Assembly (NCBI GenBank): GCA_020445415.1
Contig: JAGRGP010000075.1
Location: 1 to 64,000 of the forward strand
Reading direction: 5' to 3'
DNA: 64,000 nucleotides
DNA from: Gammaproteobacteria bacterium
Lineage (GTDB): Bacteria; Pseudomonadota; Gammaproteobacteria; Chromatiales; Chromatiaceae
Position 1 is the first letter of the stretch, and every line of letters starts with the position of its first letter. Both the position numbers and the translations under genes were made by a program. The notes under the pieces are model-generated. The model saw nothing but the letters and a program-made list of their open reading frames with translations. It had not been told where the DNA came from and did no database searches. Positions 42,635 to 52,307 of this stretch are shown here, in pieces.

Positions 42635-42652
42635 CGCCACCTGCGGGTGGCG
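42635..42652 (+). terminator. Hairpin downstream of the small exported protein gene
   Basis: CGCCACC (42635-42641) pairs with GGTGGCG (42646-42652) around a four-base loop, followed by TTATCTATT. The T-run is weak, but the place, 35 bases after the stop, fits a terminator. Confidence 0.55.
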
Positions 42653-42869
42653 TTATCTATTCCGCTGGGCTCAGCACTCCGGAACGCGTTGAATTTGTCA
42701 GGATACTTTACATATCCTCCAGATCAAGTAAGCTTGTGATTTACTTAACAAATTGATTTTTAAATAAAATATATTTCGGGTACGATTATTGCGAGGGAGC
42801 ACCAGGTGTCCTGATCCTAGGTGGAGCAATAGTCTGACGGGCCTTGAACCAGCCCGCCACGGTAGATTC

Positions 42870-43217
42870 ATGAGCGGTACTTCTTTTCAATATCAACTCG
42901 AACGCCGCAGATCGAAGCGCAATATTGCGATCATTAGGGTGTTCCTCGCGGGAGGACCCTGGCGGCATCAGGGTGTTACTCGTGATATCAGCCGTCGCGG
43001 CGCCTTTGTTATGACCGATTATCCCGGACTTTGTTCGGGTACCCGGTTCGATCTGCTGTTCGTGCAGTCGATGTCAAATGTCGTGAAGATCCGCAGGTAC
43101 ACGGTGGAGGTTACCCGCCAGGCATTTGGCGGAGTAGGAATAATTTTCTGTGCCAGTCCTCGGCTAGAGCGCGTTTCATCGCATCCGGATTACGGTCGGC
43201 TGCGTCATCCCACCTGA
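42870..43217 (+). CDS. PilZ-domain protein
   Basis: A 115-residue protein with the PilZ cyclic-di-GMP signature: basic start ERRRSKRN followed by the D-x-S-x-x-G element TRDISRRGAF. A later block is VEVTRQAFGGVGIIF. It probably acts as a cyclic-di-GMP receptor in the cytoplasm. The ATG at 42870 has a weak ribosome site; an extension from 42789 lacks domain similarity and is not used. It stands alone and is convergent with gltA. Confidence 0.75.
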   Translation: MSGTSFQYQLERRRSKRNIAIIRVFLAGGPWRHQGVTRDISRRGAFVMTDYPGLCSGTRFDLLFVQSMSNVVKIRRYTVEVTRQAFGGVGIIFCASPRLERVSSHPDYGRLRHPT

Positions 43218-43332
43218 AGGTTCACAACTATCAATTGCCCGAGCCCAGAGAGTGGCGATTGGAGGGGAAGATTTCCGTGGATCATGGCAATGGGATGGAG
43301 CAACCGGAAAGGTTGCCCCATCTGGCAGATAG

Positions 43333-44637
43333 CTAACGGCGTTTTGGATATTTACGACCGGGCATCGGGACATAGTCCGTCAAGCCATTGCCGGTATAGA
43401 TCTGACGTGGGCGGTTGATTTGCGCCCCCTCCATATGTTTCTGTTCCCACCAGTGGGCGATCCAGCCCGGCATTCGCCCCATCGCGAAGATAACGGTAAA
43501 CATATTAGTGGGTATACCGATGGCGCGGAGGATAATCCCGCTGTAGAAGTCTACGTTGGGGTAAAGTTTTCGCTCCACAAAGTAATCGTCCTGCAAGCAC
43601 AGTTCTTCCAATCGCCGAGCGATATCTAAAAGCGGATCCTTCAAACCCATGCGGGGCAACAATCTCTCCGCGATTTCGCCCAGTAGCTTGGCACGCGGGT
43701 CGAAGTTTTTATAGACACGGTGGCCAAAACCCATCAGTTTAACCCCGCTATCTTTCTTCTTGGCCAGTTTGACATAGTCCTCGGCGGACATATTACCCTT
43801 GTAGATACGATCCAACATATCCATGACCGCCACGTTAGCACCGCCGTGCAATGGTCCCCAGAGCGCGTTAACACCCGCGGAGCAGGAAGCAAACAGGTTG
43901 GCTTGGCTAGATCCCACCATGCGCACCGTCGAAGTGGAGCAGTTTTGTTCGTGATCCGCATGCAGGATGAAGATCAGATTCAGCGCATCGCGTGTTATAT
44001 CATCGCACTCATAGTGATGGTAAGGCATGGAAAACATCATGTGCAGGAAATTGGGTACATATTTAAGATTGGGATCGGGATAAAGATAGGGCAGGCCATT
44101 GGCATGCCGATAGGCAAAGGCCGCGAGCGTTCGGATCTTGCTTATCAACCGCGCCGCGGCAGCATAGAACTTGTCCTCGTCATCCAGGTCAAGAAACTCT
44201 GGGTGGAAGCAGGAGAGGGCATTTACCATGGAACCGAGAATAGCCATCGGCGGTGCTTTGCGAGGAAAGCTACTGTAGTGGTGTTTCATGCCTTCGTCGA
44301 TGTTAGCTTGATAGGTCAACTCTTCGGCGAACTCTCGGTACTCATCCTCTGAAGGGAGCCGACCAAAGATCAGCAGCCATGCCACCTCGATAAAGTTAGG
44401 TCCGTTGGCAAACTGCTCCAAGGGTATCCCCCGGTAACGCAGAATACCTTTCTCTCCGTCGATGAATGTGATGTCGCTCTTACAACTGCCAGTATTGACG
44501 TATCCCGGATCAAGAGTGATATGGCCTGTCTTTGACCGCAATTTGCTGATGTCAATACCCCGTTCATCTTCGGTGCCAACCACGATGGGAAACTCGAATT
44601 GCTTGCCATCGATCGTAAGGATTGCCTTGTTGCTCAT
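43333..44637 (-). CDS. gltA: Citrate synthase
   Basis: A 434-residue type II (hexameric) citrate synthase that condenses oxaloacetate and acetyl-CoA. Catalytic regions are seen in ILHADHEQNCSTSTVRMVG and GFGHRVYKNFDPR, with YPNVDFYSG near the C-terminus. The first 50 residues have the N-terminal beta domain typical of Gram-negative enzymes. A strong ribosome site is not obvious (GAGTGA before the ATG). Confidence 0.96.
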   Translation of the reverse strand: MSNKAILTIDGKQFEFPIVVGTEDERGIDISKLRSKTGHITLDPGYVNTGSCKSDITFIDGEKGILRYRGIPLEQFANGPNFIEVAWLLIFGRLPSEDEYREFAEELTYQANIDEGMKHHYSSFPRKAPPMAILGSMVNALSCFHPEFLDLDDEDKFYAAAARLISKIRTLAAFAYRHANGLPYLYPDPNLKYVPNFLHMMFSMPYHHYECDDITRDALNLIFILHADHEQNCSTSTVRMVGSSQANLFASCSAGVNALWGPLHGGANVAVMDMLDRIYKGNMSAEDYVKLAKKKDSGVKLMGFGHRVYKNFDPRAKLLGEIAERLLPRMGLKDPLLDIARRLEELCLQDDYFVERKLYPNVDFYSGIILRAIGIPTNMFTVIFAMGRMPGWIAHWWEQKHMEGAQINRPRQIYTGNGLTDYVPMPGRKYPKRR

Positions 44638-45406
44638 TCACTCACCCGTTCGGTTTAGAGATAGGAAAACATCGTTGTCTTACAGAGTCCGTTAATGGCC
44701 GGATCTTGGGGTTGCAGCCTGCTAAGCCCGCATTCAGTTTAACAAGCTTTTGGCAAGTTGCCACGTGTGTGGTTTGGATAGGATTGAAAATAATCAAAAA
44801 AGACACCGGTATGAGTTTGGCAAGTACGCCGCTTTTGGACTGCATGCTGTTACCACGCCTGCGGCGTTACAATCGAACCCCAGGAATAAGGAGATTTGAG
44901 ATTAAAACCTTCTCTTCGTCGGGATTGCTGGCCTTGCCATGCGCAGCATGGCATATGCGGCCAAGATCATGCGTAATGATCAGCAGCAGGAAGATCGGCT
45001 TCATGGGTATGGGGCATCAGCATCCGCGCCGACAGCAACGATACGGCCATCCTCGACCGCCTGCCTGTAGCGGTAGAAGGTGTCTCGTGGTCGGTAAGCC
45101 TTGGACGTGTTGCCAAGCTCCTCAGACAGGTTCAAACCGCCTACCTTGTGTTGATGATGTATGGCGCATGAGGATTCCCCCTTGATTAGTTCTGATGGGT
45201 TGATTCGCAGCTCCATCCAAACCGGCACCCCTCGCTTTGTTTAAGCCAGTTGTCAGATCAGTTTCGAACCCACGCAGATGAACCAACGCCCTATGAGGTG
45301 ACCCAGGACTCGCCAATTGAGCCGCTCAGGGGGTAAACTATTCTCGACAGCCGGATGCCGCCGGGCTCTCTCATCCTGACAACGATCGTCTTTCCGGCGG
45401 CGGCTG
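44638..45406. other. Gene-poor region upstream of gltA
   Basis: No intact gene is supported in these 769 bases. The left end should hold the gltA promoter. A transposase relic occupies 45046-45162. Several short open frames exist on both strands but none has a ribosome site or recognisable motif. This looks like decayed DNA. Confidence 0.6.
45046..45162 (-). pseudogene. Relic of an IS481-type transposase helix-turn-helix
   Basis: The minus-strand translation HHQHKVGGLNLSEELGNTSK and RDTFYRYRQAVEDG matches the N-terminal helix-turn-helix of IS481-family transposases ('K-V-x-x-L-N-L-A-E-E-L-G-N-V-S-K-A-C...S-R-D-T-F-Y-R-Y'). Four or so residues at the turn are missing, and the catalytic domain that should follow is absent. 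Terminal repeats are not visible. Only a fragment remains. Confidence 0.55.
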
Positions 45407-46426
45407 TCACAGATAGCGTTCTACATCGCCCAGGAGATCGGGCTGTAAGGGAACGCTGTCGAAAGGGATCTGGATGGGTAAGGCAATGATTCTGCCGCCG
45501 TCGGCACTGCAATATTCGTTGAGTTCAAGCGTAATGGCGGAGGAGACCTGATCCGATTTTATTCCCAGCCGGTCGAGCTTGAGCAGCAAAGGTTCTTTCC
45601 ACAGACGTGCACGCACGTCGTTCAGAGAATTCGCAATCGAGTCGAGGTAGTGATCCAAGGTTAGCGGGGCTACTGACAAACGCTGGAATTCGGCCTCTAA
45701 CTGGACCAGTTCCTGTTGGGTACGCCCGTCGTCGACGAGCTTTTCGGTCTTGCCCGCCAGCAGTGATTCCATCCCCCAGTTGACGGATTCCAGGGTGCGC
45801 AGTTTTCGGGAAAGCAAGTCCCGCTGCTGACTTGCTTTCCGGCTTTCCTCCTTGATTGAGATGATATCCTTGAGTGCCAATTCTACAAAGTAATCGAAGA
45901 CGTTTTTCTTCATTTCAAACCGACTCTTCGATTCTTCATCTTTTATCGAAGAAAGGCGGTGTTGGGTAAAACTCACCGCGGTTTGTGCAATATCCCGGCG
46001 GAGAATCTCGCCTTCCATCTTCATCCCGAATACCTCGCGCTCCATGCGCGTTAACACTAGCAATGCAAACAGATACTCGGGATCGAGTCCGGAATGGGTT
46101 TCCAGATACCTTTGCAGGGCACGGCAATGAGTGAAAAATTCGCTGATATCATCCGGCGACACGAAGAAAGAGCGGACGTAATCATCTTTGCCGAAACGTT
46201 GAGGAGATAAAGAGATTGGCGGTGGCAGGTCATCAACCAACTCTATGGTATAGTCTAGCGCTGTTACCACCGACGCCTGCAGTCTCTTGCGGTACCCCGA
46301 TACAGCCTTTAAGCGAGTGTCGGTTCCGTCGACAACCCGGTCGATAGCCAGTTCCAGCAGGTTGTCGTCGTAGTTCTTGCCAGTAACTGCCGTCTGCCGG
46401 AAAATGGATTGCAGTAGCTTAAGCAT
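45407..46426 (-). CDS. Uncharacterised 339-residue protein, probably helical
   Basis: I do not recognise this family. The product is charged and mostly helical, with a likely coiled-coil stretch (about residues 195-265, rich in Glu/Lys/Gln). There is no signal peptide or membrane segment. A region around residue 130 (DPEYLFALLVLTRMEREVFG) looks like a conserved core. The ATG at 46426 is used; a GTG at 46471 would add 15 residues. It is divergent from the MBL-fold gene. Confidence 0.7.
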   Translation of the reverse strand: MLKLLQSIFRQTAVTGKNYDDNLLELAIDRVVDGTDTRLKAVSGYRKRLQASVVTALDYTIELVDDLPPPISLSPQRFGKDDYVRSFFVSPDDISEFFTHCRALQRYLETHSGLDPEYLFALLVLTRMEREVFGMKMEGEILRRDIAQTAVSFTQHRLSSIKDEESKSRFEMKKNVFDYFVELALKDIISIKEESRKASQQRDLLSRKLRTLESVNWGMESLLAGKTEKLVDDGRTQQELVQLEAEFQRLSVAPLTLDHYLDSIANSLNDVRARLWKEPLLLKLDRLGIKSDQVSSAITLELNEYCSADGGRIIALPIQIPFDSVPLQPDLLGDVERYL

Positions 46427-46561
46427 CGAAATATGCACCCTGAATTTACGTAATATCGACTTACCCAGCACCTCCGGTCGTTTAGGATCTACAGAATTAC
46501 CCGGTCCTAACCCTTATTATATCGGCATTTTGATCCAATACTGATTACCTGGGAGGTTCGT

Positions 46562-47518
46562 ATGCGCAATCCCTTACTGATTTGGTCTTCCTTGATTTCC
46601 CTTGTTGCGGGCTCGGCATTTATAACGGCCTGGGCTGACGGGGTGGTTCGTGACTACCCTGCGGCGCAGATTAGCCCTCATGTTTGGGTAATCGAAGGTC
46701 CTCTTGGATTTCCGTCGATTGAAAATCAGGGTTTCATGAACAATCCTGCCTTCGTGATAACCGGAAGCGGTGTGGTGGTGATTGATCCCGGCTCCAGTGT
46801 TCAGGCCGGGCGCATGGTACTAAAGCAGATACGGCAGGTCACCGATTTACCGGTAACCCATGTCTTGGATAGCCATGTTCATGGTGATCACTGGTTGGGG
46901 AACCAAGCCATACTCGAGGCATTTCCCGATGCTGTTTTCATGGCTCATCCAGAAATGATAGCCCGAGCCAAGGGATTTGCGGGAGACGAGTGGCTAAGGA
47001 TCATGGAGGAATCCACGGCGGGCTTTACCGCAGGCACCAGGGCGGTCATTCCCGAGCATCCGGTAGCCGACGCCGACGCCTTCTCAGTGGCGGGCATGCG
47101 TTTTCGCATCCTTGCCCCGGGGGCAGCTCACAGTGGCACCGATATCATGATCGAGGTCGTTGATGATGGGGTGCTGTTTCTTGGTGATAACGTAACCTAT
47201 CAACGCATCGCCAGGTTGGATGACGCGACCTTTAAGGGCAGCATCGAGGCGTGCCGGATTGCGCTGCAAGGGAATTCGAGCAAGTTTGTGCCGGGTCACG
47301 GGCCGGTGGGAGGACGGGAAGTGGTCGAGTCTTACTTGCGCTATCTCAGCACATTGTATACCCAAGTCACCCACTGGTATGAGGAAGGGCTGGAAGACTT
47401 CGAGATGAAACCCCGGATTGTCGCAGCGCTTGCTGAATATGCAGATTGGGTTAATTTCGATGATCAGGTCGGTAAGCATATTAGCCTGGCAATCCTGGAA
47501 TACGAAAATGCGCTTTGA
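46562..47518 (+). CDS. Periplasmic MBL-fold metallo-hydrolase
   Basis: A 318-residue protein with a signal peptide ending near TAWA and a metallo-beta-lactamase fold. The zinc motif H-x-H-x-D-H is seen in DSHVHGDHWLGN, with further ligands in AAHSGTDIMI, FLGDNV and PGHGPVGG. It resembles the SoxH/quinoprotein-relay class of hydrolases, whose substrates are mostly unknown. TGGGAGG lies six bases before the ATG. It is a single gene ahead of msrAB. Confidence 0.87.
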   Translation: MRNPLLIWSSLISLVAGSAFITAWADGVVRDYPAAQISPHVWVIEGPLGFPSIENQGFMNNPAFVITGSGVVVIDPGSSVQAGRMVLKQIRQVTDLPVTHVLDSHVHGDHWLGNQAILEAFPDAVFMAHPEMIARAKGFAGDEWLRIMEESTAGFTAGTRAVIPEHPVADADAFSVAGMRFRILAPGAAHSGTDIMIEVVDDGVLFLGDNVTYQRIARLDDATFKGSIEACRIALQGNSSKFVPGHGPVGGREVVESYLRYLSTLYTQVTHWYEEGLEDFEMKPRIVAALAEYADWVNFDDQVGKHISLAILEYENAL

Positions 47519-47763
47519 GCAATCCCATCATCCTGATGGCCGGCTGATGTTATGGATTCGTTATCTATTTGTGATGAGGCTGTTAGCGGCGTCCGCGACA
47601 GTGGGCGCCAACACATGCACAAGCCTTCCAGCAGTACCGAGGAGGGCGTAAGCACAACCAATCTCGCGCGGTGTGGTCATACGTCGGAAGGTATCCGCGC
47701 CTCAAGGGCCTAGCCAACTCGTTGGCGGGTGACGACAGGAATCTAGAGAAACAGGTGAAAACG

Positions 47764-48906
47764 ATGAAAACCTTCATTCTGACGACAGTAGTACTGATCG
47801 CCGGGTTGTTGGCACTGCAGTACTACTCCACGACGGTGGATGCAACCCAGTATCCCAAGGCTAAAGTTGAGGAAAAAGACCTCACAGGGTTGTCGGTGGC
47901 TACCTTTGCCGGTGGTTGTTTCTGGTGTGTGGAGTCCGGTTTCGAAAAACTACCCGGCGTGGTCGAGGTAATATCCGGATACACCGGTGGGACAACCGAA
48001 AATCCAACCTATGAAGCGGTTTCGAGCGGCACCACGGGGCACACTGAGGCGGTGCAGGTCTACTATGACCCGAAACGCATCGGCTACCAGACATTGGTGG
48101 CGGCATTGTGGCGGCAGATTGATCCTACCGACGGTAAAGGGCAGTTCTCTGACCGCGGATTACAGTACCGCCCGGGCATTTATTATCACGACGATACCGA
48201 GCGGGAAATCGCCGAGCAGTCCGCCAAAGAGCTTGAAGAATCGGGGCACTACCAAAAACCGCTTGCCGTAGAGATCGTTCCGTTTAAGGCCTTTTACCGT
48301 GCGGAAGAGTATCATCAGGATTACTATAGAAAGAATCCGTTGCGCTACCGGTATTATCGCAGTGGTTCAGGCCGAGACCGTTATCTGGAAAAGATTTGGG
48401 GAGATGAGCTGCACGCGAAACTTCCCGGTGTTGAGCAACCGGCTGCCGACAATACCACCAACCCTGACCAATACCTCAAGCCCTCTGCCGAGGAGATTAA
48501 GAGCCGGTTGACCTCACTGCAATACGAGGTTACCCAGCAAGAAGGCACGGAACCGCCTTTCGATAATGAATACTGGGATGAAAAACGCCAGGGCATCTAC
48601 GTGGATATCGTGACGGGGGAGCCACTGTTCTCGTCACGCGACAAATACCGCTCCGGCACGGGTTGGCCGAGTTTTACAAAGCCTATCTCAGACAGCTATA
48701 TCGTACAGCGGACCGATTACCAGTTGATTTATCCCAGGCAGGAAATTCGAAGCAAAATCGGAGACTCCCATTTGGGGCATGTCTTTGAGGATGGGCCGGA
48801 GCCTACCGGCTTGAGGTATTGCCTGAATTCCGCGGCCTTGCGTTTTGTGCCCCGGGAAGAGATGGCTGCGCAGGGTTACGGGGGGTTGTTATCCGAATTG
48901 GAATAG
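47764..48906 (+). CDS. msrAB: Membrane-anchored methionine sulfoxide reductase MsrA-MsrB fusion
   Basis: A 380-residue fusion. An N-terminal hydrophobic anchor (about residues 3-20) directs it to the periplasm. MsrA follows with the catalytic motif GGCFWC (about residues 50-55). MsrB follows from about residue 240, with catalytic Cys in [12 protein letters not shown] and SGTGWPSF. The zinc CxxC pairs of many MsrB proteins are absent, as in PilB-type fusions. It repairs S- and R-methionine sulfoxide. ATG 47764 is preferred; upstream residues are not family-like. Confidence 0.92.
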   Translation: MKTFILTTVVLIAGLLALQYYSTTVDATQYPKAKVEEKDLTGLSVATFAGGCFWCVESGFEKLPGVVEVISGYTGGTTENPTYEAVSSGTTGHTEAVQVYYDPKRIGYQTLVAALWRQIDPTDGKGQFSDRGLQYRPGIYYHDDTEREIAEQSAKELEESGHYQKPLAVEIVPFKAFYRAEEYHQDYYRKNPLRYRYYRSGSGRDRYLEKIWGDELHAKLPGVEQPAADNTTNPDQYLKPSAEEIKSRLTSLQYEVTQQEGTEPPFDNEYWDEKRQGIYVDIVTGEPLFSSRDKYRSGTGWPSFTKPISDSYIVQRTDYQLIYPRQEIRSKIGDSHLGHVFEDGPEPTGLRYCLNSAALRFVPREEMAAQGYGGLLSELE

Positions 48907-48926
48907 GGCAGTAGTGGGGCCTGGGT

Positions 48927-49346
48927 ATGGCGGTAAAAATTTCAACACAGGTCAGTATTCCCGATGCCGAGATCGAGATCTCGGCGGTACGCGCCCAGGG
49001 GCCGGGCGGCCAAAACGTTAATAAGACAGCTACCGCCGTACATTTGCGTTTCGACATTGCCACCTCGTCCTTGCCGGAGTTTTACAAGCGGCGGTTACTG
49101 GTTCTAGACGACGGACGAATCACCAAAGAAGGGGTCCTTATCATTAAGGCGCAAAGTCATCGTAGCCAGGAAAAAAATCGGGAAGAAGCGCGGCATCGAC
49201 TGGCTGAGTTGATTCGAGTCGCGGTTGCTCCTCGCAAACGGCGTATCTCGACCCGCCCAACTGCGGCATCCAATGCAAAACGGCTGGATGAGAAAGGCAG
49301 AAGAGGCAATCTGAAACAGCTACGCAGGCAAGTTGACGACGATTGA
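48927..49346 (+). CDS. arfB: Alternative ribosome-rescue factor ArfB
   Basis: A 139-residue peptidyl-tRNA hydrolase that releases peptides on stalled ribosomes. The GGQ motif is in RAQGPGGQNVNKTATAVHL. The C-terminal tail is basic (KRRISTRP, RRGNLKQLRRQ), needed to enter the empty mRNA channel. It follows msrAB by 20 bases and is convergent with the ABC operon. Confidence 0.94.
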   Translation: MAVKISTQVSIPDAEIEISAVRAQGPGGQNVNKTATAVHLRFDIATSSLPEFYKRRLLVLDDGRITKEGVLIIKAQSHRSQEKNREEARHRLAELIRVAVAPRKRRISTRPTAASNAKRLDEKGRRGNLKQLRRQVDDD

Positions 49347-49377
49347 AGGAATATCCACAAGCTATCACTTGCTTGCT

Positions 49378-50412
49378 TCACTTGATGCGCCCTTCCTCGA
49401 CCGCATGACAGGCAACCCAATGGCTGTCCCCGGTGAGGATCGGATTCGGTGTCTCACGACGGCAGCGGTCAGTAGCGTACTGGCAACGGTTGTGAAAATA
49501 GCAACCGCTGGGCAGGTTGATTGGCGTGGGCACTTCTCCCAACAGCTTGATATGAGTGGGCCGACTCTGATCCAGTCGGGGTATGGCACTCAGCAATGCC
49601 TGGGTATAGGGGTGTCGCGGATCGCCGAACAGGTCTTCCGTTTTCGCCGATTCACATAGCGCGCCCAGATACATCACTGCCACCCGGGTGCCGAAGTGTT
49701 GCACCACCGACAGATCATGGGTTATGAACAGATAGGTGAGAGCGCGCTGTTTACGAGCCTCCATCAGCAGGTTGAGAACCTGCGCCTGGATAGATACATC
49801 GAGCGCGGAGATCGGCTCGTCCGCGACGATGAATTCTGGGTCTACCATCAGTGCTCGGGCAATAGAAATGCGTTGGCGCTGCCCCCCTGAGAATTCATGG
49901 GGGAAACGTTGATTCCAGCCCGGATCCACTCCTACCGATTCCATGACCTCTATGATCTTGTGCGTAAGTTCCTCCCGGGATATGTCCGGATTATGGAATC
50001 TCATGGGTTCTTCAAGTGTCTGTTTGACAGTCATGCGGGGGTTAAGGGATGCATAGGGGTTCTGAAAAATCATTTGCATCTTGCGGCGATAAGTTAGCAG
50101 CTTCTCCGTTGGTAAATCATCTATCCGTTTGCCTTCGTAATAAATGCTTCCCCGGCTTGGCTTAATTAGCCCCATGACCACCCGGGCAAGAGTAGATTTT
50201 CCACAACCGCTTTCGCCGACAACGCAGAGAGCATCGCCGCGGTTGACTTCCAGGGTCACCCCATTCACTGCCCGGACACTTTCCTGGCGGCGCACCAAGC
50301 GGCCCCGTTCAAAACGCAGTTGCTCGAGCAACCCGCTGGTGAGAGGAAACTCCTTGCTAAGATTCTCGACCCGCAATAAAACCTGGGGCGATTCGGGCCG
50401 ATCGGCATTCAT
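49378..50412 (-). CDS. Dipeptide/oligopeptide-type ABC transporter ATPase (DppF/OppF-like)
   Basis: A 344-residue ATPase. Walker A is GESGCGKST, the signature is SGGQRQRI and Walker B FIVADEP. The C-terminal oligopeptide-ABC domain has a cysteine pattern (CYFHNRCQYATDRC) of the type that binds 4Fe-4S in Dpp/Opp-like ATPases. It overlaps the previous ATPase gene by four bases. It is the last gene of the five-gene importer. Confidence 0.92.
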   Translation of the reverse strand: MNADRPESPQVLLRVENLSKEFPLTSGLLEQLRFERGRLVRRQESVRAVNGVTLEVNRGDALCVVGESGCGKSTLARVVMGLIKPSRGSIYYEGKRIDDLPTEKLLTYRRKMQMIFQNPYASLNPRMTVKQTLEEPMRFHNPDISREELTHKIIEVMESVGVDPGWNQRFPHEFSGGQRQRISIARALMVDPEFIVADEPISALDVSIQAQVLNLLMEARKQRALTYLFITHDLSVVQHFGTRVAVMYLGALCESAKTEDLFGDPRHPYTQALLSAIPRLDQSRPTHIKLLGEVPTPINLPSGCYFHNRCQYATDRCRRETPNPILTGDSHWVACHAVEEGRIK

Positions 50413-51383
50413 CTTGATTCACCCTGTTTTTCAACCCAATGGCAGGCTACCCGCCTTTCGTCGCGCAAGGTGTACCCGGGGATCTGAGTCTGACACAATT
50501 CCGTCATGTGCTCGCAGCGTGGGTGGAAGGCACATCCTTCGGGAATGGCGCTTAGGGACGGCATCATTCCCGGAATCTGATTAAGCCGCTGCCCCCGGTG
50601 GGTGCGCTCGGGCAAGGCGTCGATGAGCCCATGCGTATAGGGGTGCCACGGATTGTCGATAATGCTCCGGGTTGCCCCCTCCTCGACAATGCGCCCGGCG
50701 TACATGACGATTGTGCGCTGGGTGACCTGGGAGACCACGCCCAAATCATGGGTAATCAGCAACAACGCCACATTATTGTTCTCGCACAGTTCCAGCAGTA
50801 ATTCCATAATCTCCGCCTGAATGGTTACATCCAAGGCGGTGGTAGGCTCATCGGCAATGATGACCGAGGGTTCGGTGAGCAGGGCGATGGCGATAACAAC
50901 CCGTTGCCGCATTCCGCCGGAGAGCTCATGCGGGTATTGATCCATCCGCGCCGCCGGAGCGGGGATAGAGACGCTTCGGAGTTTGCTGACGGCGATCTCC
51001 CGGGCTTCTTTGTCACTGATCTCCCGGTGGGCTTGAAGGCATTCGACCATCTGGGTACCGATAGTGAGCACCGGATTGAGGGTCATCATGGGATCCTGAA
51101 AGATCATGGCGATACGATTACCGCGGATCGAGCGCAATTGCTCGGGAGCGAGCGATGCCAAATCCCGCCCCTCGAACAGAACGCTCCCGGCAGAAATGTA
51201 GCCTGGGCGGCTAACCAAGTTGAGGATGGCAAATGCCGCCACCGACTTGCCGGCTCCACTTTCGCCGACGATACCCAGGCGCTCCCCTTGGTTGAGAGAG
51301 AAACTCAGATCGCGCAAGGCGGTGAGTTCTCCTCCCCGCAGGGGAAAGCGAACTTCGAGATTCCGCACCTCTAACAATGCCAT
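50409..51383 (-). CDS. Dipeptide/oligopeptide-type ABC transporter ATPase (DppD/OppD-like)
   Basis: A 324-residue ATPase with Walker A GESGAGKS, signature LSGGMRQRV and Walker B VIIADEP. The C-terminal domain again has a cysteine pattern ([15 protein letters not shown]). It energises uptake with the DppF-like partner. Three bases separate it from the permease gene upstream. Confidence 0.92.
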   Translation of the reverse strand: MALLEVRNLEVRFPLRGGELTALRDLSFSLNQGERLGIVGESGAGKSVAAFAILNLVSRPGYISAGSVLFEGRDLASLAPEQLRSIRGNRIAMIFQDPMMTLNPVLTIGTQMVECLQAHREISDKEAREIAVSKLRSVSIPAPAARMDQYPHELSGGMRQRVVIAIALLTEPSVIIADEPTTALDVTIQAEIMELLLELCENNNVALLLITHDLGVVSQVTQRTIVMYAGRIVEEGATRSIIDNPWHPYTHGLIDALPERTHRGQRLNQIPGMMPSLSAIPEGCAFHPRCEHMTELCQTQIPGYTLRDERRVACHWVEKQGESR

Positions 51384-51386
51384 GAA

Positions 51387-52307
51387 TCAGTCCTTGTAGA
51401 GTTTTGGATTGAGTACGTCTCGCATCCAGTCCCCCAGCAGATTAATGACCAGTACCAGCACCACCAGCAGCAAAGCGGGGAAGGTGGTAATCCACCAGGA
51501 ACCGCTGAGGATATATTCAAAACCGCTGTTGATCAGCGAACCCAAGGAGGGCTTGTTCACCGGCATACCGAGGCCAAGAAAGGAGAGGGCTGCCTCGCTC
51601 ATGATGGCATTGGCGACCTGCACCGTGGATATCACCAGGATAGGCGACAGCGTGTTGGGCAGGATGTGCCGGAACATGATACGCCGGGGGTGAAGACCGA
51701 TCACCCTCACCGCATCCACATACTCTTTCTTTTTCTCGGCAAGCACCGAGGCACGCACGGTACGGGCATACTGAGGCCATTCGGCGATTCCGATAACCAT
51801 GATCAGCATGAATATCGCCAGCTCGTTGTAGAGTTCGGTGCCAAACGAGGCCTGAAACACCGCCAGTACCACGATGGCAACCATCAGGGTGGAAAAGGAA
51901 AGCTGAATGTCTGCCAGGCGCATGAGGAAGCTGTCGATGCGTCCACCGAAATAACCGGCCACCAGTCCCAGCGCTATGCCCAGGAGGGATTGGAGAAGTA
52001 CCGCGAACAGGCCAATGATGATGGAGATACGGGTACCGTAGAGCATGGTGCTCAGCATATCCCGACCTTGGGCATCGGTACCCAGCCGGAAACGCGGGTC
52101 TCCCTCCGCCTGCCAAACGGGTGGAATATCCGAATCCATGATATCGATCTGCGTTGGATCGTAGGGATCAAAGGGAGCGATCAAGGGCGCGCAGAAGCTG
52201 AGCATTACCAATATCACCAGCACTGCGAAACTGACGATGGCAACCTTGTCGCGCTTGAATCGGTACAGAAACGCAGAGTCCCTGAATAGCTGCCAGTAGC
52301 GGGTCAT
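51387..52307 (-). CDS. Peptide-type ABC transporter permease (DppC-like)
   Basis: A 306-residue permease with about six membrane helices and the OppC-type N-terminal region. The EAA loop is visible as RVIGLHPRRIMFRHILPNT. It pairs with the DppB-like permease, whose stop it overlaps by four bases. Confidence 0.92.
   Translation of the reverse strand: MTRYWQLFRDSAFLYRFKRDKVAIVSFAVLVILVMLSFCAPLIAPFDPYDPTQIDIMDSDIPPVWQAEGDPRFRLGTDAQGRDMLSTMLYGTRISIIIGLFAVLLQSLLGIALGLVAGYFGGRIDSFLMRLADIQLSFSTLMVAIVVLAVFQASFGTELYNELAIFMLIMVIGIAEWPQYARTVRASVLAEKKKEYVDAVRVIGLHPRRIMFRHILPNTLSPILVISTVQVANAIMSEAALSFLGLGMPVNKPSLGSLINSGFEYILSGSWWITTFPALLLVVLVLVINLLGDWMRDVLNPKLYKD

Noticed and set aside
44622..45185. A 187-codon plus-strand open frame across the gltA upstream region
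   Set aside because: It starts inside gltA, has no ribosome site, and its composition does not resemble a protein.
38400..46500. A duplicated tRNA-Ser 3' end as an integration attachment site
   Set aside because: No second copy of the T-arm/acceptor sequence could be found downstream, and no integrase gene is present.
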